Shown: positions 17,198-24,600, numbered from the stretch's first letter. The stretch: DNA of 44,160 nucleotides from an uncultured Clostridia bacterium (GCA_944387495.1 CALXFD010000017.1:1-44160), one strand, 5' to 3'. Translations and numbers: made by a program. The notes: generated by a model from the letters alone, not told the origin.

Positions 17198-17968
17198 TTA
17201 TTCTTTTTCTCCTTTTAGTAATTTTTCTGCTTCGTTTACACATCTTAAAGCATTTAAACTTCTTGGATAACCTATATATGGTAAACATTCAGAAATAATA
17301 TTTATTAAAAATTTTCTATCATTTCCTATTTTCATATTTGCACTTGCATGGCTTGTAAGTTGTGGCTCACATCCTCCTTGTGCTGATAAGAAACAAAATG
17401 TTATCATTTCTCTTTGTTTATAATCAAGTCCTTTTCTTGTATAATAATCTCCAAAACAATTGCTAGCCAGCCAAAGATTTATGTGTTTTTCATCTTCTTT
17501 ACCTGATTTATAAAAATCTCTCATTTGCTCTCCAAAAATATCCACTTGTGTTTGTATGCCTTTTTCTAGCCTATTTTCTCTTGTAGTTGTTGATTGAGGC
17601 TCTAATGGTATTTCTATTCCTCTTTCTTTAAAAACTTCGTTTGTTCCATTTAAGAAAGGATATACTCTCCCTATTCCTAAATATGCTACTGCTTGATATA
17701 TTATTTCTTTTACTTCAACTGGTGTTACTCCAAAATCTAATGCTAATGGTAACATTACTTTAAACTCATCAATTCCTTGGCATCCAATCAATGTTGCAAG
17801 TATTGCCATATGTCTTGTTTTATCATCTAATTCATTTTGTTTAATAACATCATCAAAAGCAAAGTTAGCAAATAACTCTACAAATTCTGGGTCTGTACTT
17901 TCTAAGTTTGCCCCATCTTCCTTAAATATTTTTCCACAATAATTTTTTGCAAATTCTGAAACTGACAT
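17198..17968 (-). CDS. Carboxymuconolactone decarboxylase (CMD) family protein
   Basis: A 256-residue protein made of two CMD/AhpD-like helical repeats. The first has 'FANFAFDDVIKQNELDDKTRHMAILATLIGCQG' spread over its helices and 'GVTPVEVKEIIYQAVAYLGI'. The second has 'GLDYKQREMITFCFLSAQGGCEPQLTSHASANM' spread over its helices. Members include decarboxylases and peroxide-reducing AhpD-like proteins; the paired C-x-x-C of AhpD is not seen, so a peroxidase role is unsupported. It lies 14 bases behind the DUF362 remnant and probably uses the MerR-type promoter upstream of that. Cytosolic, no signal. Confidence 0.8.
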   Translation of the reverse strand: MSVSEFAKNYCGKIFKEDGANLESTDPEFVELFANFAFDDVIKQNELDDKTRHMAILATLIGCQGIDEFKVMLPLALDFGVTPVEVKEIIYQAVAYLGIGRVYPFLNGTNEVFKERGIEIPLEPQSTTTRENRLEKGIQTQVDIFGEQMRDFYKSGKEDEKHINLWLASNCFGDYYTRKGLDYKQREMITFCFLSAQGGCEPQLTSHASANMKIGNDRKFLINIISECLPYIGYPRSLNALRCVNEAEKLLKGEKE

Positions 17969-17981
17969 TTCATACCTCCTA

Positions 17982-18205
17982 TTAAATATTAATTATTTCA
18001 TATTCTCTATTTCCAATTCCTAACTTATTTGCTGATTCTACTGTATGAATTCCATGTCTTGAATCCATTCTTTCTATTAAAGCTTTTTTTCCTTCATCTT
18101 TTGCATTAACAACTGCATCATGCCTCATATATCTTTATTAGGCTTTCAGTAGTAATTTCTTTTGTAAAATATACTTTTGCTTTTTCATTTTTCTCATTCC
18201 TTTCT
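17982..18205 (-). pseudogene. DUF362 family protein, internally deleted remnant
   Basis: Minus-strand reading gives two DUF362 pieces joined directly. An N-terminal piece 'KAKVYFTKEITTESLIKIYEA' (split by frame) is followed at once by a C-terminal piece, 'HDAVVNAKDEGKKALIERM' and 'RHGIHTVESANKLGIGNREY', ending at 17982. About 300 central residues are missing. The N-terminal part is also out of frame with the only ATG, because an A run has five As where six are needed. It is dead by at least two lesions, although its promoter still precedes the intact CMD-family gene. Confidence 0.75.
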
Positions 18206-18267
18206 AATTATAATTTATAAAATAATTAATTTCTATTTTTTTACTTTATAATTTATCTATTATAATA

Positions 18268-18298
18268 TATATATCACTTAGAGTTAGGTTTAAGTCAA
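18268..18298 (-). promoter_or_regulatory. MerR-type promoter (19-base spacer) of the DUF362/CMD unit
   Basis: Minus strand TTGACT (18293-18298), 19-base spacer, TATATA (18268-18273). The over-long spacer contains an imperfect dyad, CTTAAACCTAACTCTAAG. A 19-base spacer with a central dyad is the hallmark of promoters activated by MerR-family regulators. An almost identical element precedes the alpha/beta hydrolase gene near 37950. Confidence 0.7.
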
Positions 18299-18361
18299 TA
18301 TTTTTAATAATTTTATAACTAGATTTTTATATTTATTTCTAATCTTTATTATATACAAAAA

Positions 18362-18409
18362 AAATCCAATATTATACACAATTTTTCTATTGTTTACTAT
18401 ATTGGATTT
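18362..18409 (-). terminator. Terminator of the glycerophosphotransferase operon
   Basis: 11-bp perfect stem (AAATCCAATAT with its complement) enclosing a 26-base loop, just downstream of the glycerophosphotransferase stop at 18421 on the minus strand. Confidence 0.7.
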
Positions 18410-18420
18410 ATTCTACTTTT

Positions 18421-20035
18421 CTAAAATATATTGTTAAATCTATAATCTACATTATTACGATTATCTAATTCAATTAATCTATTAAATGTTCTTTTTGAAT
18501 TATTATGGTCAAAATATATAAAAGTATTTTCAATTTTTTCTTTATATTCTTTTTTTATTTGGCAATTATTTTGTATGTAATATTGTATTTCATCAATTAA
18601 TTGCTCCTCTTTTTCAACTATTTTGCCAAATCCATGTTTTTCATAATCAAAATATCCTTTATTATAATGCTTTTTAAAGAAATATTCTTTGTCAAATTGA
18701 TAATATATAATAGGCTTTTTTAAATATGCAACATCAAAGTGAATACTTGAATAGTCTGTTATGAAAATATCGCATTCATTAAATAATTCGAAATATTTTA
18801 TTTTACTTGTTTCTAATATTTCAATATATTTGTCATCTATATCATTAAATAAATCTTTATACTTTGCAAAAACTGGATGTAATAGAAATTTTATTTTGTA
18901 TCCATCTTTTTTTTAATATTTCTTTTACTTTACTATTTGTTAATAAACTTCTATACACTTTAAAATATTGAGAATTTTCAAATTTTATATTTTCTCCCAA
19001 TCCTCTCCATGTTGGTGAAATTAATATTATTTTCGAATTTTTATTATTTTTTAATCTATCAAACCTAGGCAATCCTGTACATGCTACCATATCTGTTTCA
19101 TACATAAAGTCTTCTTGCATAATATATTGATATTCTTGTCTTGTTGATGTAATAAATAAATCTGCTGTGATTAATTCTCTATTAAGATATTGTCTTACAT
19201 CATTCATAATAACTCCATGAGGTAGAAAGACAAATTTTTTATTTATGATATCTTTATACATATTCATTTCTTGTATACTAAAAGGATTAAATGAATTATC
19301 TAAATAACTTGAATGTGATGATATAATCATTTTACTATTTAAAAATTTAAACTTATGATTAAAGCTTCCATATTTTAATACTTTACCTATTTTTCTTATT
19401 CTATTAATACTTGTTGAATTTTTATCTAAAACAAAATAACATTTTTTCGCAAATTTAGGATAATTCTCGTTTATATACCTAAATAACTGTTCAGAATTAT
19501 CATCACCATATAAAAGCCTATCATTAAATAGATAATATTTTCTTTTTTTCATTTTTAGAAATCTGAATATGAATAGTCTTTTGTATTTTTTTATTCCATA
19601 AATCTGTTTTTTTATTTCATATATTATTTTATCTCCAAAATTTCTCTTTATTATTTCTATATTATCTAATGATATTTCTATTTTATATTTATTTAAAAAT
19701 ATCGTATATGGATTATTTCTTTCTGCAATTAATTCATTTTTATTATCTCTTATTTCTAATTCTAATATTTTCTCATTTTCTTTTAATAAAAGCTTCATTT
19801 TACCATATTGAGCAATTGGCATATTTAGCATTACTTTTGAAACATAGCATGTTTCATTATTATATGAATAATTGACTTCATTATTGCATTGTTTTATATT
19901 GCAAAAGTATTTTCTTTGCAATTCATCTTCAAAATATATCGCTCTATTTTTGTTAAAATATTTACTTTTATATAAAAACTCAAACTCTATATTCTTATTT
20001 TTTATACTAACATTTACCAAATTTATATATTTCAT
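18421..20035 (-). pseudogene. CDP-glycerol glycerophosphotransferase family gene with a poly-A frameshift
   Basis: The first 380 or so codons (from the ATG at 20035, GGAG upstream) and the last ~145 codons (to the stop at 18421) are in different frames. They join at an A8 run near 18905-18912, where seven As would keep one frame. The corrected protein of about 538 residues has the CDP-glycerol:poly(glycerophosphate) transferase core: 'KFVFLPHGVIMNDVRQYL', 'ITSTRQEYQYI', 'ISPTWRG' and 'NECDIFITDYSSIHFDVAYL'. Such enzymes polymerise or add glycerol-phosphate to wall or capsule polymers at the membrane. It is third in the MarR-glycosyltransferase operon. The A8 tract could be phase-variable, a fixed mutation or a sequencing error. 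Confidence 0.8.
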
Positions 20036-20044
20036 TATATTCTC

Positions 20045-21274
20045 CTAATTTTTCAATCTATTCCATATTTCATTAGTTTTTAGATATTCATTATAATCTT
20101 TTTCAACATTATTTGAATATTTTACTAATTCATCTAAAAGTTTTGTAAAATCATAATGTTCAAATATCTTATTTATTTTTGGAATTGAATATTTTAATTT
20201 ATTATAGACAATTTCTATATTTTCTTTATAATTTAACTTATCTGAAATATACATTAATAATGGCTTATAACGAATCCATCCTATTGAAGCATCAAAAAAT
20301 CTCTTTTCAACTAAATTTTTTGAATTATCTACTTCTGCCTTTTTCAATACTTGTGGATACTTTGAAAGCATTATATCAGTATACATTAAAAAACCATCAT
20401 GAAAGTGATATACTGGAACTTTTAAGACTTTTGTTTTTTCTAATTTTGTTGAAAAAAATGTATCTTCTCCTCTCGCATTAGCTGGATTATAAAATGCTGG
20501 AATCTTATCTATATGTTGTAAATTTATACAAAGAGTTGACCCTGCAACCCATTTACCTTCTCCTTCCATGTTAATTTCATATGCTGATTTTCCTTCTGCA
20601 ATGTCTGGGTCTGCATATGTTACACCATTATCATTTTTCATTTTATTTTCAATTGAATCCCATGAAATAATATCATTACTTATAGATTCTATAAATTTCT
20701 TAAAATTTGCTTCGTTTTCTTCACTTTTTAAATCTATATAAGGTATAGGCGAAATATATCCACAATGATATCCAATGGTTATATCAGAATTATTAATATA
20801 TTTTAGATGTGTACTAATATTGTTTTGCTTTTTCCAAATTATTTGGTTATTTCCTTTTATATTAGCTATTGGATATTCATCATCATCCCAAAATAATAGG
20901 TAGTCCATATTATCTCTATATGCAAAATGCATAAGTGTATTTCTTCCTTTGGCATGCCCATTTCCTAAAAACAAATTTATTTCTTCATGTGTTATATTTG
21001 TTTTTGCAATTATTCTCTTTTTCTCTTCTTCTATGTCTTCTGGTGTTATAAACTTAATATTTACATATTTATATGCTTCTGGTATTATTTTATAAAAATT
21101 TATTCTTTCTTCTCCCATATAACTTAAATCATACAATATAAAAAGTGTTATATTAACAGGTCTTTCAAAATTTTTTATTTGTCTTACCATATCTTTAAAA
21201 TAATTATTAACTATTTTACATACATTAGCTCTTCCAGTTACAAATCCTATTCCTAGTTCAATTGCTTTTTCCAT
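20045..21274 (-). CDS. GT-A type glycosyltransferase
   Basis: A 409-residue protein, probably a GT-A fold glycosyltransferase. Evidence is an N-terminal beta-strand 'IELGIGFVTGRANVCKIV', the chain-opening 'RPVNITLFILYDLSYMG', and above all 'DNMDYLLFWDDDEYPI' (about 122-137), an acidic metal-binding motif expected to hold the nucleotide sugar. A later 'GRGED'-like element is seen as 'ANARGEDTFFSTKL'. The donor and acceptor are unknown. There is no signal peptide or clear membrane helix. Its place between MarR and the glycerophosphotransferase suggests surface-polymer decoration. AGGGGAG precedes the ATG. Confidence 0.75.
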   Translation of the reverse strand: MEKAIELGIGFVTGRANVCKIVNNYFKDMVRQIKNFERPVNITLFILYDLSYMGEERINFYKIIPEAYKYVNIKFITPEDIEEEKKRIIAKTNITHEEINLFLGNGHAKGRNTLMHFAYRDNMDYLLFWDDDEYPIANIKGNNQIIWKKQNNISTHLKYINNSDITIGYHCGYISPIPYIDLKSEENEANFKKFIESISNDIISWDSIENKMKNDNGVTYADPDIAEGKSAYEINMEGEGKWVAGSTLCINLQHIDKIPAFYNPANARGEDTFFSTKLEKTKVLKVPVYHFHDGFLMYTDIMLSKYPQVLKKAEVDNSKNLVEKRFFDASIGWIRYKPLLMYISDKLNYKENIEIVYNKLKYSIPKINKIFEHYDFTKLLDELVKYSNNVEKDYNEYLKTNEIWNRLKN

Positions 21275-21275
21275 A

Positions 21276-21710
21276 TTAACTCCCCTTTTTTTCTTCTTCT
21301 TTTTTTTGGACTAAATTCTTATTAACTTTTTTTAAATAAAACTCGAATTCTTTTTTTTCTTCTTTTGAAAAATCTTTTAGAGCTATATCTTCAAGTAACT
21401 TTAATGCATTTATTACATGCTTTCCATCTTGTTTTCCTAATTCTGTAAGATATACACAAATATATCTTTTATCTCCATTTTTGTTTTTTCTTATTACTAG
21501 TCCATTTTTTTCCATTCTTGATAAAAGATTTGTTATTGTAGCAGGTTCAATTTTACAGGCTTCTGCAATATCTTTTTGAATTGCTCCATCATGTGTATAT
21601 AAATATTCTAGTATTTTGGGTTGTCCAATAGATAGATTTTTGCCTACTAATTGTTCAAATACTAATTTTGTAAATATTGATTGATTTTCCATCATTAAAT
21701 TATGATACAT
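21276..21710 (-). CDS. MarR family transcriptional regulator
   Basis: About 144 residues from the ATG at 21710, which has GGAG 6 bases upstream; a longer frame to 21812 would run through the promoter. The winged helix is clear: 'GQPKILEYLYTHDGAIQKDI', the recognition helix 'ACKIEPATITNLLSRMEKNGL' split over two helices, and the wing 'IRKNKNGDKRYICVYLTELG'. It precedes the glycosyltransferase gene by one base, and a 19-bp perfect palindrome overlaps its promoter, so it probably autoregulates the whole surface-polymer operon. Confidence 0.88.
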   Translation of the reverse strand: MYHNLMMENQSIFTKLVFEQLVGKNLSIGQPKILEYLYTHDGAIQKDIAEACKIEPATITNLLSRMEKNGLVIRKNKNGDKRYICVYLTELGKQDGKHVINALKLLEDIALKDFSKEEKKEFEFYLKKVNKNLVQKKEEEKKGS

Positions 21711-21729
21711 ATTTTTCTCCTTTATATTA

Positions 21730-21776
21730 ATTAGAATTCTAAGTATTATTATAATACTTAGAATTCTAATTGTCAA
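21730..21776 (-). promoter_or_regulatory. Consensus promoter overlapped by a perfect 41-bp operator palindrome (MarR)
   Basis: TTGACA (21771-21776), 17-base spacer, TATAAT (21748-21753) on the minus strand: a perfect consensus sigma-A promoter. The palindrome has two 19-base arms (21730-21748 and 21752-21770, ATTAGAATTCTAAGTATTA and its complement) around TTA, and covers the spacer and the -10. Repressor binding would shut transcription off completely. Confidence 0.85.
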
Positions 21777-21801
21777 TAATTTATTGATAGCATTAAAAAA
21801 T

Positions 21802-21842
21802 AAAGTCCACAAAGTGAATTTGGTACACCTTAGTGAACTTTT
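21802..21842 (-). repeat. Terminator-like inverted repeat, copy 1
   Basis: Imperfect hairpin (AAAGTxCAC...GTGAACTTT with an inner AAGTG/CACTT-type pairing). Nearly the same sequence is found at 23608-23647 after the rhuM remnant. It lies between the exporter stop and the MarR promoter. Confidence 0.65.
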
Positions 21843-21869
21843 ACTTCAAAAATGGTGAATTTTTGAAGT
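21843..21869 (-). terminator. Terminator of the MFS exporter gene
   Basis: Perfect 11-bp stem (ACTTCAAAAAT with its complement), 5-base loop, directly after the exporter stop codon. Confidence 0.75.
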
Positions 21870-21873
21870 ATCT

Positions 21874-23046
21874 TTACTTAAAATTTTTGTTCTTTACTTT
21901 ATATAAAATAATTGAACTACCATATACTATAATTAATAATCCTAATATTATATAAGAAATATTTACATTTATATAGTTTAACAAAATAGTAATACCAGTT
22001 CCTATAATAATTCCAAAAATGCATTGTAACATTGACATAAGAGATTCTACTGTTACTCTAGACTTAGATGAAATAGCGTTATGTATTTTTGAAATAATAA
22101 TATTATCAAAGCTCTCTTCAAATATATACATAATCAATAAAAACAGTATTCCTACTTTATTGTTTAATATTCCTAATAGTAAAATACAAATACCTGACAA
22201 TATTGGATTTATATATATTACAATATTGTGATATTTCTCTTTTATTTTACTTCCCAAATAACTACCTATTATGCAAAAAACTAAAATAAAAGCTGTATAT
22301 ATACCTATTTGAAATTCACTTATTCCTATTTGAGTAGAATAGTCTGGATGAGTTTCTTCAATTAATTTAACAACAACTAGTAATATAGCATTTGTGAATA
22401 TTATTGTTTTAATAAATGAATTTTTCTTTATTTCATTTAATCCATTCTTCAATATTTCTAATTTGCTAGTTATGTTGTTGTTCTTTTCAATAATTTTATT
22501 TTTATTTTCGTGTAAGAAAAATAAAACTATTAATCCTAATATGGCAGGAACTAATGTAATATAATAGGTTGTTATAATACCATATCTTTCTGCAATAAAA
22601 CCTCCTAGTGGCATTGCCAACATATATGCAGAATAATATATAGTATTTTTAATAAATAAACATTTATTAAATTTGTTTTTATTTTCTAAAGATTCATATA
22701 AATATGAATTTACAATTCCTGTACTAAAACATTTTTGCAATGCTGCTATAATTGTTGCAATAACAAATACTATATAACTATGGGCAAAAATAAATATAAT
22801 TGTAGAAATTAAAAAGAATATTTGTGACATTATTAAAATTTTCTTTTTACTATATTTATCTGCTAAAATTCCAGATGGTATCTCAAATAGCAGTTGAATT
22901 CCATAAGAAATCACTACAAAAAATAGATATCCATTTGCTTCAATTCCTCTTTCTAGATAAAATAAAGTATCTACTGCATAGAATAATATAAAAATGGATA
23001 GAAATTCATATATGTATAATATAATTCTTGTTTTATTTGTTTTCAA
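21874..23046 (-). CDS. MFS family exporter
   Basis: A 390-residue protein with about 12 predicted membrane helices. The loop between helices 2 and 3, 'EIPSGILADKYSKKKILI', is the MFS motif A (G-x-L-a-D-k-x-g-r-k). A second, weaker loop, 'GSYLGSKIKEKYHN', lies between helices 8 and 9. This fits a proton-driven drug or metabolite exporter; the substrate is unknown. The start appears to be TTG (23044-23046) with GGGAGG 9 bases upstream. It is inside element A and is not fused to the MarR operon, since a terminator separates them. Confidence 0.82.
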   Translation of the reverse strand: MKTNKTRIILYIYEFLSIFILFYAVDTLFYLERGIEANGYLFFVVISYGIQLLFEIPSGILADKYSKKKILIMSQIFFLISTIIFIFAHSYIVFVIATIIAALQKCFSTGIVNSYLYESLENKNKFNKCLFIKNTIYYSAYMLAMPLGGFIAERYGIITTYYITLVPAILGLIVLFFLHENKNKIIEKNNNITSKLEILKNGLNEIKKNSFIKTIIFTNAILLVVVKLIEETHPDYSTQIGISEFQIGIYTAFILVFCIIGSYLGSKIKEKYHNIVIYINPILSGICILLLGILNNKVGILFLLIMYIFEESFDNIIISKIHNAISSKSRVTVESLMSMLQCIFGIIIGTGITILLNYINVNISYIILGLLIIVYGSSIILYKVKNKNFK

Positions 23047-23136
23047 AGTTATTTCCTCCCTTTTTTGCTTATGTTACTATTTAATCAAACTAATTTTGAA
23101 TTACATATATATCCCAAGACAAATAAAATATAAAAA

Positions 23137-23170
23137 GATACCCTTCAACTCTTTTAGAGAAGTGGGTATC
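23137..23170 (-). terminator. Terminator of the 61-aa gene
   Basis: Stem GATACCC/GGGTATC with further pairing inside, followed by T5 on the minus strand, 8 bases after the stop of the small gene. Confidence 0.85.
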
Positions 23171-23177
23171 CTAAGGA

Positions 23178-23363
23178 TTACAGTAATTCATCTAACACAT
23201 TGCAAATAGCATGGAGTTGATCATCAGAAACATCATCAATTGTCTCAACTTTTAATGGTTCCCCAGCAATAGGTTTGCTTTTGCAAGTGATAGAAGTTTT
23301 CCCATTGTTACAAGAAATGATAATACAAATACCCGTTGTATTTTTATCAGTTTCTAAATTCAT
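23178..23363 (-). CDS. Small protein of unknown function, 61 aa
   Basis: ATG after AAAGGA, with its own promoter and terminator, so I regard it as real. The protein has a beta-rich first half ('GICIIISCNNGKTSITCKSK') and an acidic C-terminal helix ('DDVSDDQLHAICNVLDELL'). It is not recognised. Base composition is less AT-rich than the neighbours, suggesting separate origin. It is the gene nearest the internal recombination site at 23.56 kb. Confidence 0.7.
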   Translation of the reverse strand: MNLETDKNTTGICIIISCNNGKTSITCKSKPIAGEPLKVETIDDVSDDQLHAICNVLDELL

Positions 23364-23374
23364 AAAATCCTTTC

Positions 23375-23460
23375 TGCCATAACTTTACTTACAGTTATGG
23401 ACTTGAAACAAAAAACTACTGTTACAATTACATTATAATAAATTTCTACTGAAAAATCAA
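23375..23460 (-). promoter_or_regulatory. Promoter and leader dyad of the 61-aa gene
   Basis: Minus strand TTGATT (23455-23460), 17-base spacer, TATAAT (23432-23437). Between this and the start codon is an 8-bp dyad, CCATAACT-n8-AGTTATGG, ending just before the ribosome binding site. It could be an operator or a leader hairpin that limits translation. Confidence 0.6.
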
Positions 23461-23480
23461 ATTCTTTAAATAAATGATTC

Positions 23481-23571
23481 TATTTTACAGTCAATAGTCA
23501 AGATTGTAATACCTTTTTTTAAGTATTGACATCATAATGACCCCCATTCTTCTGTACCATAATGTTGTCAA
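23481..23571 (-). repeat. Internal recombination site between elements A and B (attP-like hybrid)
   Basis: Positions 23481-23558 repeat 24514-24590 in direct orientation at roughly 85-90% identity by eye (shared TATTTTACAGTCAATAG start and TATTGACATCATAATG core). The other side, 23557-23571 (ATTGACAACAxxATGG on the minus strand), matches the arm at 12854-12870. The site therefore has one arm of each type and no cotJC sequence, as expected where two elements meet in tandem. Confidence 0.75.
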
Positions 23572-23607
23572 TTAAAAAATTTATAGTTATTGGTTGTAAA
23601 AACAAAT

Positions 23608-23647
23608 AAAGTTCACGAAGTGAATTAAAATACACTTAGTGAACTTT
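23608..23647 (-). terminator. Terminator of the rhuM remnant (copy 2 of the inverted repeat)
   Basis: 8-bp stem AAGTTCAC/GTGAACTT, a mismatch, then AAGTG/CACTT around a 10-base loop. Nearly the same sequence is found at 21802-21842. Confidence 0.7.
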
Positions 23648-23652
23648 TATAC

Positions 23653-24262
23653 TTATTTATTATTATTTTCTTTTAAATATCTTTGATACATTTCATCCAT
23701 ACTAGAAATATATTGCATATCTTGTTTTACTCTATATTTTTCATATTCTTTCTCTGCTTTTTCAACAGCTTGCTTATGTAAAATTTTCCCTGAATCCTTT
23801 AGTATTTCTTTTTTTCTAAATTTTAAAAGATTATCTGTTTCATTTATCCAGTCCTTCATTGTCATAACTTGATTTTCTTCTACCATTGATTCTGCATAAT
23901 CTAAAAAGAAATTAGTTAAATTGTTTAATTTTTTTAGTTCCTCTTCATTTAAATAGTTTTTCGCTATACTAACATCATATTTATATATCATTCCATCTGG
24001 TGCTTCTTTCCAAGTGGTTAGTCCCATATTTTCTTTTTCTGCATTTACTCTATTATAAATTAGTTCTGCTGCAGTATATTCCAAAATGGAACATACTGAT
24101 TTTTCTTCTAATTCTTCTTCAGTAAAAATATTAGAAATATGTTTATATATTGCTGGTCTTTGTACATCAAACAATTCCGCTATTGCATTTACATTTAACC
24201 ATACATCTTCATTTTGTAATACTACCTCTATTTTTGTGTTCCTTCTTCAAGTGTAAAATTAT
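23653..24262 (-). pseudogene. RhuM family gene, frameshifted and internally deleted
   Basis: Minus-strand reading gives RhuM-family sequence in pieces. An N-terminal 'NNFTLEEGTQ' is followed by a frame break at an A run (five As where six are needed), then 'EVVLQNEDVWLNVNAIAELF', 'FDVQRPAIYKHISNIF' and 'KSVCSILE'. It jumps straight to 'YTAAELIYNRVNAEKENMGL', skipping about 130 middle residues, and ends with 'MTMKDWINETDNLLKFRKKE' and a Lys/Glu-rich C-terminus. RhuM proteins are common in mobile islands; their function is unclear. This copy is dead. It fills most of element B. Confidence 0.8.
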
Positions 24263-24265
24263 TGA

Positions 24266-24294
24266 TTGACAAAACTTAATAAATATGATATATG
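24266..24294 (+). promoter_or_regulatory. Promoter of the structured RNA in element B
   Basis: Plus strand TTGACA (24266-24271), 17-base spacer, TATATG (24289-24294). It points away from the rhuM remnant and toward the structured, terminator-ended region, with a start expected near 24301. Confidence 0.65.
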
Positions 24295-24300
24295 TAGTAC

Positions 24301-24510
24301 TATAAATTTTTATGGTGATGTAGAAACGGATACTTCGTAAATTATAGTTGAAATCCTATCTAAAATAGGTGGACTGTGGAATGGAGACTACCGAAAGAAT
24401 TATTTAATGGTTGAAAGTTCGAAAGTCCACAATTCCTTAATATCTCCTATTTGAAAGTTAATAGCTTTTCATCACCGCCAAGGGTCATAGATTATCTATG
24501 ACCCTTTACC
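24301..24510 (+). ncRNA. Candidate structured small RNA, about 200 nt, class unknown
   Basis: No open frame is present, but there is a complete transcription unit: a promoter at 24266-24294 and a strong terminator at 24480-24506. The RNA can close with a 7-bp stem GGTGATG (24314-24320) / CATCACC (24470-24476). It encloses another 7-bp stem GTGGACT (24369-24375) / AGTCCAC (24424-24430) and a small hairpin CCTAT/ATAGG (24355-24369). GGAAT (24378-24382) and GGAGA (24383-24387) can also pair with ATTCC (24432-24436) and TCTCC (24443-24447), which would be a pseudoknot or alternative fold. I cannot match it to a known RNA family from memory. Confidence 0.6.
24480..24506 (+). terminator. Terminator of the structured RNA
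   Basis: Perfect 12-bp stem (AAGGGTCATAGA with its complement), 3-base loop TTA, then a T-rich tail on the plus strand. Confidence 0.85.
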
Positions 24511-24513
24511 TTT

Positions 24514-24600
24514 TATTTTACAGTCAATAGCTAAGATTGTAATCCCTTTTTTAGATATTGACATCATAATGGTACACATTCTTCTGTTCCGTATATCATT
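24514..24600 (-). repeat. Recombination site at the upstream end of element B (attL-like)
   Basis: On the minus strand cotJC coding sequence (AATGATATA, 24592-24600) changes at 24589-24591 (CGG) into the element arm. The arm 24514-24590 is directly repeated at 23481-23558. The base C at 24591 (G on the plus strand) is one more than expected if crossover is at GG and cotJC is to stay in frame. Confidence 0.75.

Noticed and set aside
21771..21780. TTGTCAAT near the MarR promoter as a fourth recombination-site arm
   Set aside because: It is explained by the -35 TTGACA of a perfect promoter, and the rest of the arm is missing.
24301..24510. Group I intron, T-box, 6S RNA or tmRNA
   Set aside because: The conserved core motifs of these RNAs are not present, and size or context does not fit. 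Left unclassified.
24496..24591. The 30 or so residues after the cotJC 5' part as a real C-terminal domain
   Set aside because: They fall within the 78-base direct repeat of the recombination arm and resemble no CotJC sequence.
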